Assembly (NCBI GenBank): GCA_028284075.1
Contig: JANQSL010000117.1
Location: forward strand, 1-48,731
Reading direction: 5' to 3'
Source of the DNA: Candidatus Sumerlaeia bacterium
Lineage (GTDB): Bacteria > Sumerlaeota > Sumerlaeia > SLMS01 > JAHLLQ01
DNA length: 48,731 bases
This document shows positions 1-9,232 of this stretch, piece by piece (the stretch's first letter is position 1; each line of letters starts with the position of its first letter). Position numbers and translations under genes: made by a program. The notes under the pieces are model-generated. The model saw nothing but the letters and a program-made list of their open reading frames with translations, searched no databases and had not been told where the DNA came from.

Positions 1-1
1 C

Positions 2-2347
2 CGCCAGCAGTTGGCACGCATCGCGGCAGCGACTCCCGCCGCAGCGCCACCTCCTGCCGCACCGCCAGCCGTTACCGCGCCACCAACCGAGCAGCAGGCA
101 GCTCCGCCGGCGCCGCCCGCCGCAAAGCCCCCCACACCTCGACCGGCGGCTCCCGAAAAACCCCGTTCACCACAGAGACGCGACGATCAGCGTCCCGCCG
201 CCCGCGGCAACGACGGTGGCCGCAAGGATGGCAAACCGGCACGCCCCGCAAAACTCGCGAATCTGGAAAAATTTGCAGACCAGGGAATGGCGCCCAAACT
301 GGAGGATGAGTACAAGACGCGCCGTCGCCCCGATGACAAGGGACGCCGTGGTCCCGCCGCGGGCGGTCCACGCCCTGCGGGAGGAGACTCAAAGCCCCGG
401 GGCAAAAAAGGGCGCAAGAGTGTCGCTCCAACACGTATCTTCCGCGGCGAGGAGGTTCGTCGCAGCGCCCCTCGTCCCGACCGCATGAAAAAGGGTGGTC
501 GCGGCGGCGGACGCGGCAACCAGGACTCGAAAACCCAGTTGCCGTCTGAGATCACTCTCCATGGCGACTTCACAGTTGGAGAGTTTGCCGACAAGTCGAG
601 GATCCCGATCAGCGATGTCATGCGGAAGTTGTTTGAAACGGGCGAGATGCTCACCATCAATCAGCTTCTCGACCCGGATCTGGCGGAACTCATCGGTTCG
701 GATTTTGGTATCGACGTTCATATCCGGCGCGAAGGCGATGAGTTCGATGTCGAGGAATTTCTCAACGTCGAAAGCGAGCCGGACCAGCTTCAGTCTCGTC
801 CGCCAATCGTGACTGTTATGGGCCACGTCGACCATGGCAAAACGACGCTGCTGGATCGTATTCGTGACGCCAATGTCGTGGACGGAGAGGCCGGCGGAAT
901 TACTCAGCACATCGGAGCCTATTACGTCTCAACGGCAAAGGGCGATATCGTGTTTCTGGACACGCCGGGTCACGAAGCCTTTACCGCAATGCGCGCCCGC
1001 GGTGCGGGATGCACGGACCTTGTGGTGCTTGTGGTTGCTGCAAACGACGGTGTGATGCCCCAAACAGCGGAGGCCATTAATCACGCACGTGCTGCGGGCG
1101 TTCCCATGATCGTCGCCGTGAACAAGATCGACGTTGAGGGCGCCAACCCGGACCGCGTGAAGCAGGAGCTGATGCGTTACGAAATCGTCGGCGAAGAGTA
1201 CGGCGGCGAAACCATCATGGTGAACATTTCCGCCAAAACAGGTGAGAACGTTCAGAACCTTCTGGAAATGATCGCTCTCCAGGCGGAAGTGCAGGAGCTG
1301 AAGGCCAATCCGGACCGGCGCGCCGTCGGTATGATTGTCGAGTCCCATGTCGACAAGCTGCGCGGAGCCGTGGCAACGGTTCTGGTTCAGGAGGGAACGC
1401 TGCGAGTTGGCGATCACTTCCTTTGTGGAACGGAATACGGCCGCGTGCGCGCCATGATGGATGATCGTGGAAGCCAGCTCAGGGACGCCGGCCCGGCCCG
1501 CCCTGTGGAGATTCTGGGTCTGACAGGCAGCCCGCAGGCAGGCGAGCAGTTCCTGGTTATGGAAGATGAGGCTGCCGCTCGCGAAATCGCCGAGCGCCGC
1601 AGCCATCGCCGCAAGAATCGCGCGGCGGTTGTGAAATCCCACGTCAGTCTCGATAACCTGAAGGAACGCATTGAGGAAGGTGAAATCAAGACCCTTAACC
1701 TTGTGATCAAGGCCGACGTTCAGGGTTCTGTTGAGGCAATCGCGGGCTCACTGCTGAAGATCGAATCCGACAAGGTTCTGATTCGTATTCTTCACCAGGC
1801 GGCGGGAACTGTGACAGAGAGCGACGTGCAGCTCGCCGACGCGTCCGATGCGATCATTCTCGGTTTCAACGTTCGCCCGGATCCCGTGACACGGGATCTG
1901 GCGGAGGAACTTGGCGTCGAGATCAAGCTCTACAGCATCATCTACGACCTCATCGATGACATCAAGTCCGCAATGCTTGGCCTGGTGGATCGTGAAACGG
2001 AGGAAGTGGGCACTGGCCGCGCAACCGTCAGAAAAGTCTACCGTATCAGCAAGGTGGGCAACATCGCGGGCTGCTTCGTGGATGAAGGCACCATTGGTGC
2101 GGATCATCGTGCACGGTTGATTCGCGACGGTGCGGTGATCTGGACAGGCAAGCTGAAGACGCTCCGGCGCGTGAAGGACGACGTGAAAGAGGTCCAGAGC
2201 GGTCTGGAGTGCGGTATCGGCCTGGAAAACTACAACGACATCAAGGAAGATGACGTCATCGAAACCTTCACGTTGCGGGAGCTGGAAGCAACGCTGGTTT
2301 CAGCGGCTCCCGCAGGTAACAAGCCGTCGAAAGAGGAAGACGAATAA
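2..2347 (+). CDS. infB: Translation initiation factor IF-2 (5' end cut by window)
   Basis: GTPase that delivers initiator tRNA to the small ribosomal subunit and promotes subunit joining. The frame is already open at the window edge, so the true start lies upstream; the first in-frame TTG (position 11) is probably internal. The visible N-terminal part is Pro/Ala/Arg-rich and low complexity, as in IF-2 linkers. The G domain follows from about residue 265: G1 GHVDHGKT, G2-region [10 protein letters not shown]3 DTPGHEAF, G4 NKID and G5 SAK are all intact. Domains II, III ([13 protein letters not shown]) and IV complete the protein to a normal C terminus. A strong intrinsic terminator follows 33 bases after the stop, so this is the last gene of its transcript; rbfA, a common downstream neighbour, is not here. 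Identification is certain. Confidence 0.97.
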   Translation, partial: RQQLARIAAATPAAAPPPAAPPAVTAPPTEQQAAPPAPPAAKPPTPRPAAPEKPRSPQRRDDQRPAARGNDGGRKDGKPARPAKLANLEKFADQGMAPKLEDEYKTRRRPDDKGRRGPAAGGPRPAGGDSKPRGKKGRKSVAPTRIFRGEEVRRSAPRPDRMKKGGRGGGRGNQDSKTQLPSEITLHGDFTVGEFADKSRIPISDVMRKLFETGEMLTINQLLDPDLAELIGSDFGIDVHIRREGDEFDVEEFLNVESEPDQLQSRPPIVTVMGHVDHGKTTLLDRIRDANVVDGEAGGITQHIGAYYVSTAKGDIVFLDTPGHEAFTAMRARGAGCTDLVVLVVAANDGVMPQTAEAINHARAAGVPMIVAVNKIDVEGANPDRVKQELMRYEIVGEEYGGETIMVNISAKTGENVQNLLEMIALQAEVQELKANPDRRAVGMIVESHVDKLRGAVATVLVQEGTLRVGDHFLCGTEYGRVRAMMDDRGSQLRDAGPARPVEILGLTGSPQAGEQFLVMEDEAAAREIAERRSHRRKNRAAVVKSHVSLDNLKERIEEGEIKTLNLVIKADVQGSVEAIAGSLLKIESDKVLIRILHQAAGTVTESDVQLADASDAIILGFNVRPDPVTRDLAEELGVEIKLYSIIYDLIDDIKSAMLGLVDRETEEVGTGRATVRKVYRISKVGNIAGCFVDEGTIGADHRARLIRDGAVIWTGKLKTLRRVKDDVKEVQSGLECGIGLENYNDIKEDDVIETFTLRELEATLVSAAPAGNKPSKEEDE

Positions 2348-2380
2348 CTCGTCCGGCAAAGCATTCTTCCGGTAAAAACC

Positions 2381-2412
2381 AACACCCTCCCACATCGCGG
2401 GAGGGTGTTTTG
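2381..2412 (+). terminator. Rho-independent terminator of infB
   Basis: Perfect 11-bp stem AACACCCTCCC/GGGAGGGTGTT with a 7-base loop, running into a short T tract. It lies 33 bases after the infB stop and before the convergent stop of the secreted-protein gene at 2458. Confidence 0.9.
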
Positions 2413-2457
2413 TATCCATGAACCGAACCATAACCTCGTCGAAAACAGTCAGTGCTT

Positions 2458-5400
2458 TTACCGAATCATCCAGACGGTTGGAAACTCCGGTGTTACGGGA
2501 ACGCCTACAGTCAGTGTGTCCGCCGGATCGGTGGCATCGGTGTAACTGATCATTAATGTGTCGCCGGGAAGGCCCTGGACAATGCCATCCTGGGCAACAG
2601 GGGTTCCGGGAAGAATGCGAAACGGTGTGGTGGACAAAAAGTCGCCGGTGAAGTTTGCTGTTTCCGTCAGCTCGAAGGTCTCCGTGTCTCCGTTGTTCTC
2701 AATGGTCACCATGACAGTCTGGATGGCACCACCATCGATGTTTTCATCTTCATCGGTAATGAACAGAAACAGGTCCGTATTGAACTGAGCGTCACGGGGA
2801 TCGCCGTCGATTTCGGCAACAACAAAGTTCGACGCGTTGCGCCGAACGATGCCCGTTCCCTCAACAATCAGCTCTCCGGAGATGTTTATGTCCGTGGTCG
2901 CGTCGCGAAAATCGAAAAGAGAGCCGTCGGTGATAATGAACGTGTCGGTCCCACTGATCACCAGGAGCGCCGACAATGTACCCAGAACGAGATCCCCCTC
3001 GATGGTGTAGGTTCCGTTTTGCGCAGAGAACTGGAAGACATTCGTCACAAGAACATTGCCTCGAATGGTCGTGTTCGTTCCGTTGCCGTCGAATGCGCTG
3101 AGCTGACGAAACGTACGGTCAATGCCACCGAAATCGATGAGCGCGGTACCGGAGGAGCGGAGCCATAATGAGGGATTCACGGGATTGAATGTCCCGCCAC
3201 TGAGTACGAAATCCCCTTCGCAGGAAAAGGTCGGTGTCGTGCCGTCGATCGTTCCCCCATTCTGGGTAAAGCCGGACCGTGTGGCCACGGCATCCGTAAT
3301 CGTGATGGTGCCGGTATAAGCGGATTCGATGGAGATTGAACCCACGTCGACGAAATCATTGATCTCGCAGTTCTTCACAGACGTGCCATCGAAAATCACC
3401 CGGTCGGTTGTAATGGGAACGACATCGCCACTCCAGTTTTCGGCCGTGAACCAGTCATTGTCCACGCCACCACCGTCCCAGGTCAGTGGATCAACCAGCA
3501 GATTCGTCATGATTGTGTCGTCCGTGTCTTCGTTGTCGACGTACGTGGCGACGAGATCCTCCGCTCCGTTCTGTTGCAAAACTCCGTCCTCGGCAACGGC
3601 GACACCGGCGGCGGTGGGAAGTGCAACCGTGTTGCGGAAGGTCTCGCTGGTAATCAGCGTTTCGGTCAGAGTCAGGGTTTCCGAGTCGCCGGTGGACATA
3701 CTCGTGACGACAACGTCGGTGTTGTCCTGCAGGCGGCTGATGTTTTCATCCTCGTCCTCGAGCGTGACGTAGACGCCCTCTCCCTGTGGAACAAGCGTTA
3801 CGGGCGTGCCGTTCTCATCGGTAAACTGGATTGAGATGGCGTTGCGCCGAACGCGGCCGGTGCCGAGTTCCTGAAGAATACCGTTCAGATTAAGGTTATT
3901 GATCTCGCGACCATCGATCAGGGCACCATCCTCGACCACAAGCGTTGCCGACGAGGCTGACTGGATGTTGCTGCTGTTGGGCAGCATGGTGATGGTTCCG
4001 TGTACGCGGGTCGTTTCGTTGCCGAGAGCACTGAATCCGCTGCCAAGATTATACGTGCCGCGGACGTTCGTTTCAGTCGCGCTGTTGGAGCCGGTTTGAA
4101 GCGATCGGAGTGCGAGAGGGTCGGGTCCGGAATCGATTTCGGTTACTCCCGGACCGTTGATTCCAATGAATGCGGAGGATGCGTTCGTGGTTCCGGCGGT
4201 ACGGATGAAGCTCCCCTGGAGCAAAAACGTTGAAAAGCTGCCAAACGTGAGAGTTCCGCCGTTTTGCGTGATGTTGCGACACTCATAGCGCTCGTTGGTC
4301 TGAACGGTGCCAACGGAAACGGTTCCGGTGTAACCCGCCTCAATCGTCAAGTCATGGAAGTAGCCCTCACGACGGCTCAGCTGACTGTCCTTGGAACTTG
4401 TTCCGTCGAACAGCACGTCGTCGTAGGCTGACGGCAACTGGTCGGGGTTCCAGTTTTCCGGCGTCTCCCACTCATTGTCGGCACCGCCACCGTCCCAGAC
4501 AAGGACGGGACGCATCATTCTCGCGGTGAATGTATCGTCGGGATCCTGAGGATCGGTGTATGTTACAAGCAGGTCTTCATCGCCGTTGCGCTGAATGGTA
4601 CCGTCTTCCGCTGACGCGGCTCCGGCCGCGACAACAAGAGGGGAAAGCGTGCGAAACAGGCCGGAAAAAACACCTGTCTCCGTCAGCGTGATTGTTTCCG
4701 TGTCGCCGGTCGTTTCGCTCACGACGGTCACAGTGAGTGTATCCTGTATTTGACCATTGATGTTCTCATCGTCGTCTTCGACTTCGATGTAGAGAGTATC
4801 GAAAGGTCCCGTGGACGGGATCACGTTGCCGTCCACATCCGTGAACGCGACGCCGCGGGCATCGCGGCGTATGCGGCCGGTGCCCTGCTGCTGAACAAAG
4901 GCGGCCCCGAAAACCCCCCAGGAAGAGGAAATGCGAAGATCGATTAGAGCACCGTTGGCAACGACGAGCGTTCCACCCTGATGAGTGTTGTTAAAGGACT
5001 GCCCGACAGCCGTTGCACTTCCTGAAAAAGTGACTGTTGAACCCGTTTCGCCAAAAACGTCGAAGGAGGAGGTACGAAACGTTCCATTGACAGACATCAT
5101 CACGTTTTCCGTGGGATTGAAATCCACGGTGCCCGTCTCCCAGTCAGAAGAGCCGAAATCGATCGTGCAGTTCTCGACACCCTCGAACGTAAAGCGATGG
5201 TCCGCTCCTGGCTGAGTTCCACCGGTGACCATAAAGTCCCGCTCACAGATGATTGTGTTTCTCACGCCGACGAACGCCCCACCATTAAGATGGAACAGGT
5301 CGCGAACTCGAATGGTGTTGACCGACAAGGCAAGATTTCCCGTGTATCCCGGCTCGACCGTGAAACTGTCGATATCGACGTTCGTCGACCCCATCGACAC

Positions 5401-5592
5401 GTTGTCCGTCGATGTGGCATCGAACACGACATCATCGCCAATCTGAGGAACACGATTGAGGTCCCAGTTATCGGAGTTGTTCCACTGGTTGTCTCCGCCG
5501 CCGTTGGTCCATATGATCGTGTCCGCTCCGGCAATTGCCGTTACCGCTATCATAAGTCCAGCCACCCCGCTCCGAAGTAGATCCAGTTGCAT
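2458..5592 (-). CDS. Secreted protein with three long tandem beta-rich modules
   Basis: About 1044 residues. I chose the ATG at 5592, which has an AAGGGCGG ribosome site about 8 bases upstream; a GTG at 5613 is the alternative. The start MQLDLLRSGVAGLMIAVTA is a signal peptide. Three modules of about 340 residues follow. Each opens with W-x-GGG-x-DN-x-W...NW...P...D-x-V-x-FD-x-TS, continues with low-complexity beta-strand sequence rich in T, G and N, and ends with a D/E-rich DEDENI stretch and a GD(T/S)ETxxLTET segment. Such modules are seen in large surface or secreted adhesin-like proteins; the acidic DEDEN motif suggests calcium binding (inference). No catalytic residues, anchor or C-terminal sorting signal is evident. 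The gene stands alone, divergent from the SOUL lipoprotein gene. Specific function unknown. Confidence 0.85.
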   Translation of the reverse strand: MQLDLLRSGVAGLMIAVTAIAGADTIIWTNGGGDNQWNNSDNWDLNRVPQIGDDVVFDATSTDNVSMGSTNVDIDSFTVEPGYTGNLALSVNTIRVRDLFHLNGGAFVGVRNTIICERDFMVTGGTQPGADHRFTFEGVENCTIDFGSSDWETGTVDFNPTENVMMSVNGTFRTSSFDVFGETGSTVTFSGSATAVGQSFNNTHQGGTLVVANGALIDLRISSSWGVFGAAFVQQQGTGRIRRDARGVAFTDVDGNVIPSTGPFDTLYIEVEDDDENINGQIQDTLTVTVVSETTGDTETITLTETGVFSGLFRTLSPLVVAAGAASAEDGTIQRNGDEDLLVTYTDPQDPDDTFTARMMRPVLVWDGGGADNEWETPENWNPDQLPSAYDDVLFDGTSSKDSQLSRREGYFHDLTIEAGYTGTVSVGTVQTNERYECRNITQNGGTLTFGSFSTFLLQGSFIRTAGTTNASSAFIGINGPGVTEIDSGPDPLALRSLQTGSNSATETNVRGTYNLGSGFSALGNETTRVHGTITMLPNSSNIQSASSATLVVEDGALIDGREINNLNLNGILQELGTGRVRRNAISIQFTDENGTPVTLVPQGEGVYVTLEDEDENISRLQDNTDVVVTSMSTGDSETLTLTETLITSETFRNTVALPTAAGVAVAEDGVLQQNGAEDLVATYVDNEDTDDTIMTNLLVDPLTWDGGGVDNDWFTAENWSGDVVPITTDRVIFDGTSVKNCEINDFVDVGSISIESAYTGTITITDAVATRSGFTQNGGTIDGTTPTFSCEGDFVLSGGTFNPVNPSLWLRSSGTALIDFGGIDRTFRQLSAFDGNGTNTTIRGNVLVTNVFQFSAQNGTYTIEGDLVLGTLSALLVISGTDTFIITDGSLFDFRDATTDINISGELIVEGTGIVRRNASNFVVAEIDGDPRDAQFNTDLFLFITDEDENIDGGAIQTVMVTIENNGDTETFELTETANFTGDFLSTTPFRILPGTPVAQDGIVQGLPGDTLMISYTDATDPADTLTVGVPVTPEFPTVWMIR

Positions 5593-5651
5593 GGCACTGC
5601 CGCCCTTTTCCACGTTTTGGCGAGGAAAGAGAAGATACGAGCACCGCGCAA

Positions 5652-5709
5652 CCTGAAAACAGGAACCTGGAATGACTTTCGCCTGGTTGTTTACAGACCT
5701 GAGTTCAGG
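5652..5709. promoter_or_regulatory. Two CCTG palindromes in a divergent promoter region
   Basis: The 128-bp gap between the divergent starts at 5592 and 5721 holds CCTGAAAACAGG (5652-5663) and CCTGAGTTCAGG (5698-5709). Both are inverted repeats with CCTG arms, 46 bases apart start to start. They may be an operator pair; no promoter boxes are convincing. Confidence 0.3.
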
Positions 5710-5720
5710 GGGCGCATTAT

Positions 5721-6395
5721 ATGATTCTTCGAACTGTAGCCACTCTTGCCGTGTCGGCGCTTATGACCGGATGCTCCTTTGCAGGCGGCGTCTTCGGCGC
5801 TCGCGGCTCGTACGAGGAACCCGTCTATCAAGTTATGGAAGAAGTGACCGATCGCATTGAAATTCGCGAGTATGGCGAACGTCTGGCAGCGGAGGTGACG
5901 GTTGATACGACAGAAGACAACGAGGATCAAAACAACGCCTTCAAAATCCTCTTCGATTACATCAGTGGCGAAAACGAGACACGGCAAAAAGTCGCCATGA
6001 CTGTCCCCGTGGAAACGGAGAGAAAGTCCGAGTCAGAGGAAATTGCCATGACGGTTCCCGTGGAAATGGCGGGAACGGATGCGTCAAGAATGCGTATGCG
6101 GTTTTTTCTCCCATCAGAATACACAATGGAGTCCGCTCCGGTTCCGAAGGATTCACGGGTGGACATTGTGCGAATCCACCCCCAGCGCCTTGCCGTATTG
6201 AAAATCAAGGGCGGGCTTTCCAGATCAGTCTATGAGGAAAAGCGTGCCGAACTCCTGGCACGATTGAGGGATTCGGAGTGGCGGCCGGCAGGTGAACCCA
6301 CCGGCTACGTCTATGATCCTCCATTTACCATCTGGTCCCTTCGCCGCAGTGAGATTGTCGTTCCAGTGGAGCCGCGGGATTTGGTGAAACCGTAA
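5721..6395 (+). CDS. SOUL/heme-binding family lipoprotein
   Basis: 224 residues. The N terminus is a lipoprotein signal with lipobox ALMTGC, placing the lipidated Cys at residue 18. The rest matches the SOUL family: YQVMEEVTDRIEIREYGERLAAEV near the start, then KVAMTVPVE and a second AMTVPVEM, which is the family's typical MT-x-PV signature, and a C-terminal YDPPFTIWSLRRSEIVVPV. SOUL proteins bind heme or related tetrapyrroles, but the bacterial exported members have no settled role. The start has AGGGGG 8 bases upstream. A terminator follows directly, so the gene is monocistronic. Confidence 0.9.
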   Translation: MILRTVATLAVSALMTGCSFAGGVFGARGSYEEPVYQVMEEVTDRIEIREYGERLAAEVTVDTTEDNEDQNNAFKILFDYISGENETRQKVAMTVPVETERKSESEEIAMTVPVEMAGTDASRMRMRFFLPSEYTMESAPVPKDSRVDIVRIHPQRLAVLKIKGGLSRSVYEEKRAELLARLRDSEWRPAGEPTGYVYDPPFTIWSLRRSEIVVPVEPRDLVKP

Positions 6396-6399
6396 ACAA

Positions 6400-6421
6400 T
6401 AAACCATTTGGTTTACTTTTT
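6400..6421 (+). terminator. Terminator of SOUL gene
   Basis: Six-bp stem TAAACC/GGTTTA with loop ATTT, then C and five T residues. It starts five bases after the stop codon. Confidence 0.7.
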
Positions 6422-6482
6422 CCTTGTCATGCAATCCCCGCCTCGCAAGAGGTTGGGCATTCCAGACGAGGAGTCCCTCACC

Positions 6483-6995
6483 ATGAAAGTTGCATCCCCT
6501 TGTGAAACCTTCGCCGCCGGGCTGCGGAGCACCAACGAGGCTGCCATCCGGATGATTGGCAACGACCTGACACAGGAGCAGGCATTGTTTCAGGTCGCTC
6601 CCGGCACATCGCATATTCTGTGGCTTGCAGGCCACCTTGTTTATGCGACGGGCCATATAGCAGCGCACGCCATCGGAATCGAAACCGATGCGGCTGATCG
6701 TTGCACCAAATTGTTCGATATGGGTTCAAAACCGCTGGCGGATCCGTCCGGCTATCCTGCAATCGGAGATGTGTGCAATCATCTCGCAACGGAGACGCAA
6801 CGGGTGGTCAGCGCGCTTGAGGGAATGGATGCTTCTCTTCTTGAGAAGCCAACACCATCCGAAGTTCCCGTGGCAGAGATGTTGCCGACAGTGGGCCAGT
6901 TTTTGGGCGCTCTTCCGGGGCATAACATGTATCATGTCGGTCAGATCGTTCTGTTGCGACGGGCGCAGGGCCTGCCCGGCGGATTTGGAATGTAG
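6483..6995 (+). CDS. DinB-like four-helix-bundle protein
   Basis: 170 residues from the ATG at 6483, which has GAGGAG about 9 bases upstream; an upstream TTG at 6408 would run into the preceding terminator and is rejected. The fold is DinB/YfiT-like, a putative metal-dependent four-helix bundle: the metal-ligand pattern is H51 (LAGHL), H147 and H151 (HNMYHVGQI). Family members include thiol transferases and damage-inducible proteins of unknown chemistry. It lies 7 bases before the ArsR gene in the same direction, so the three genes to 7799 may be one transcript. Confidence 0.85.
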   Translation: MKVASPCETFAAGLRSTNEAAIRMIGNDLTQEQALFQVAPGTSHILWLAGHLVYATGHIAAHAIGIETDAADRCTKLFDMGSKPLADPSGYPAIGDVCNHLATETQRVVSALEGMDASLLEKPTPSEVPVAEMLPTVGQFLGALPGHNMYHVGQIVLLRRAQGLPGGFGM

Positions 6996-7002
6996 ATAGC
7001 GA

Positions 7003-7359
7003 ATGCAAACCGCACCCCGCACAAACCCGGACCAGTTGAACCATGTGTTCGGCGCGTTGTCAGATCCAACGCGCCGGGCCATTGTTGCACGCCTGTCGAA
7101 GGGTTCGGCGACAATCGCAACGCTGGCGACGGAGTTTCCCATGTCGTTGCCGGCGGTTTCAAAACATGTTCGCGTGCTGGAGCGTGCCGGCATTGCACGA
7201 CGTGAGAAAAAAGGACGGGAGTTTCACCTTCGCCTCGAACCCGATCCCCTCGAACAGGCTGAGGAGTGGATCGCATTTTATCGCCACTTCTGGAGCACAC
7301 AACTGGACGCACTCGAAGACTTTCTGAAGTCGACGAAACGGAAAGCGAGGAATAAATGA
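7003..7359 (+). CDS. ArsR-family transcriptional regulator
   Basis: 118 residues. A winged-helix domain covers roughly residues 12-90: FGALSDPTRRAIVARL, then a recognition helix around MSLPAVSKHVRVLERAGI and a wing KKGREFHLRL. There is no CxC metal motif of the ArsR/SmtB sensor type, so it is probably of the class that is coupled to an AHSA1 protein. Its last four bases ATGA form the start of the next gene, so the two proteins are translated together. It presumably represses its own operon (inference). Confidence 0.93.
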   Translation: MQTAPRTNPDQLNHVFGALSDPTRRAIVARLSKGSATIATLATEFPMSLPAVSKHVRVLERAGIARREKKGREFHLRLEPDPLEQAEEWIAFYRHFWSTQLDALEDFLKSTKRKARNK

Positions 7360-7799
7360 GCACGGAAGCTCTGGCCGATGTCGTTATCACGCGCATCCTG
7401 CCGGCGGATCGCGGGACCGTCTGGGACGCGTGGACGAATCCGGACGTGATCCCCAAATGGTGGGGCATGAAGGAGGGCTACAAGAGTGGAGTCGTGGAAG
7501 TGAACCTGAAGGTCGGTGGACGTTACCGCCTTGGCATGAAGAAACTGGAAACGGGCGAGGATTTTGTGGTTGGCGGCAGGTTCCTGGAAGTGGACGCACC
7601 ATCCCGGCTTGTCTACACGTGGCAGTGGGAACGACCCAACGCGAAGGAGTCCCAGGTCACCGTGGAGCTCGTGGACAAGGGCGAGGAAACGGAACTGATC
7701 CTGACACATTCCCGGATTCCTGACGAGAAATATGGCCAGGACCATGGCAGAGGCTGGCGGGCAGGGCTTTCCTCACTGGAGAAACTGCTCAGGAGTTAA
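7356..7799 (+). CDS. SRPBCC/AHSA1-family protein
   Basis: 147 residues of the START/Bet v1-like AHSA1 fold, with a hydrophobic ligand cavity. Recognisable parts are ILPADRGTVWDAWTNPDVIPKWWG at the N terminus, FLEVDAPSRLVYTW in the middle and a C-terminal GWRAGLSSLEKLL. It overlaps the ArsR gene by ATGA. ArsR-AHSA1 pairs are very common and the second protein is thought to bind a small ligand or act in its turnover; the ligand is unknown. Confidence 0.93.
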   Translation: MSTEALADVVITRILPADRGTVWDAWTNPDVIPKWWGMKEGYKSGVVEVNLKVGGRYRLGMKKLETGEDFVVGGRFLEVDAPSRLVYTWQWERPNAKESQVTVELVDKGEETELILTHSRIPDEKYGQDHGRGWRAGLSSLEKLLRS

Positions 7800-7822
7800 T
7801 CATACCGAAACACCACTCCATG

Positions 7823-7850
7823 CGCCCGCACGTTCCTTGACGTGCGGGCG
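7823..7850 (+). terminator. Hairpin after ArsR/AHSA1 operon
   Basis: Perfect 11-bp GC-rich stem CGCCCGCACGT/ACGTGCGGGCG with a 6-base loop, 23 bases after the AHSA1 stop. The following sequence has only scattered T residues, so it may be a weak terminator. Confidence 0.6.
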
Positions 7851-7893
7851 TCGTGCTTTCACCGTCTGCGTCTCCGATCACAGGAGGCGCGTG

Positions 7894-9165
7894 GTGGCTG
7901 TAACATACGAGATCCCGAAGGATGTCCATTACTCCTGCACGATGTGCGGCGACTGCTGCCGCCGCTTCGATGTGCTGCTGGGACCAGGCGAAGAGGAGGT
8001 CATTGCGGCCTGCGACTGGGACTCGGCCGTTCCGGAACTTGGCGATACGAAAGTATCCATGCCATCAGCGAATCCAGCCATCAAGGCATGTCAGCTCGCG
8101 CGTCGCGATGACGGTGCCTGCGTGTTTCTCGGTGAAAGAAACCAATGCCTGATTCACGAGCACTTTGGCGAGGACACCAAACCCGTTATGTGCCGCATGT
8201 ATCCCTTTGCGTTTCATCGTTTCGGCGACCGGGTCGGCGTCGACGTGGCCTTTTCCTGCAATGCAGTCAGCACCGACCGTGGTGACAACATCGAACGCAA
8301 GGTGCCGGAATGGATCAGACTCGCCTTTGGCGATGACGAGCCGCAGGACACGCGAAAGCATAAACTGAAAAAAGGCATGCCAGTCGACGGCAACGTTGTG
8401 TGGGAGTTTGAGTTTTTTCTTGTTCAGTTCCTCAAGAACACATCACTGCCGTTTGCCGATCGCGTGCGGTCATGCCTGCAGTTCCTGAAACTCACAACGA
8501 CCGGTAATCCCACGGCATCGACCGCCGGGATGTTTCGTGATGCCATTGCAGAGGGTATTCCAAAGCAGCTCGAAAAACTGCCGGTTGAATCGTGCATGGA
8601 CAAGACTCAGCGGGCGGCGTTCTTCACGTGGCTGTATCTGTCGCTTAGCCTGCGTCCCTCGACATTTCACATGATGCCGACAAAGGAAAAAATCGCAACA
8701 CGCGGGCGGCTGCTGGAACAGGGAGAGCGGTTTGTACGCAACGAAGGACGTCCGGCAATTCGCGGTGAAGAGTTGAGCGTGGACTTTGATGCCATCGCCG
8801 GGGTGGATGTTTCCATCTTTCGCGACGGTGGCACGTCGTTCCTGGAAAAGTACTTCACGGTGAAAATTACCGGAAAGCGTTACCTGATCCGTACGGGCCG
8901 CGAGCTGCCTTTGCAGGAAGGAGCCTGGCAGTTGTTTCTCATGTATCCCATGACAATATGGACGGCAAAGGCACTGGCGGCGGACCGTGGTTCAGCGCGC
9001 GTGGAAGATGCCGACGTGCGCGCCGCGGTTCGCGCGCTGGATCATCAGTTCGGTGTACTCGATCTCAATGACATTGATGGCAAACAACGCCAAGCCATGG
9101 AATTCGCGCTATACGAAACGGATCTGGCGGTCACGGCAACGAATGAACTGCTGGAAATTCGTTGA
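7894..9165 (+). CDS. YkgJ-type CxxCxxCC cysteine-cluster protein
   Basis: About 423 residues. The start is set at GTG 7894 because AGGAGG lies 6 bases upstream; the neighbouring GTG 7891 is possible, and the frame stays open back to 7732, inside the preceding gene and through the hairpin. The N-terminal domain carries YSCTMCGDCCRRF, then a second cysteine group ending CRMYPFAF, the signature of the YkgJ/UPF0153 family, which is predicted to bind a zinc or iron cluster. The remaining ~300 residues are an alpha-rich extension with no motif I know. Biochemical role unknown. Confidence 0.85.
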   Translation: MAVTYEIPKDVHYSCTMCGDCCRRFDVLLGPGEEEVIAACDWDSAVPELGDTKVSMPSANPAIKACQLARRDDGACVFLGERNQCLIHEHFGEDTKPVMCRMYPFAFHRFGDRVGVDVAFSCNAVSTDRGDNIERKVPEWIRLAFGDDEPQDTRKHKLKKGMPVDGNVVWEFEFFLVQFLKNTSLPFADRVRSCLQFLKLTTTGNPTASTAGMFRDAIAEGIPKQLEKLPVESCMDKTQRAAFFTWLYLSLSLRPSTFHMMPTKEKIATRGRLLEQGERFVRNEGRPAIRGEELSVDFDAIAGVDVSIFRDGGTSFLEKYFTVKITGKRYLIRTGRELPLQEGAWQLFLMYPMTIWTAKALAADRGSARVEDADVRAAVRALDHQFGVLDLNDIDGKQRQAMEFALYETDLAVTATNELLEIR

Positions 9166-9167
9166 CG

Positions 9168-9221
9168 AAAAAAGAACGCGGAGAATCACAAGGTCAGACC
9201 ACTCTCTTGTGTCACCGCGTT
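9168..9221 (-). terminator. Terminator of guaB
   Basis: On the minus strand, two-part stem AACGCGG/CCGCGTT and CACAAG/CTTGTG around a short internal loop, followed by TTCTTTTTT. It sits just after the guaB stop and just after the convergent YkgJ-type gene. Confidence 0.8.
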
Positions 9222-9232
9222 AAGCATAAACG

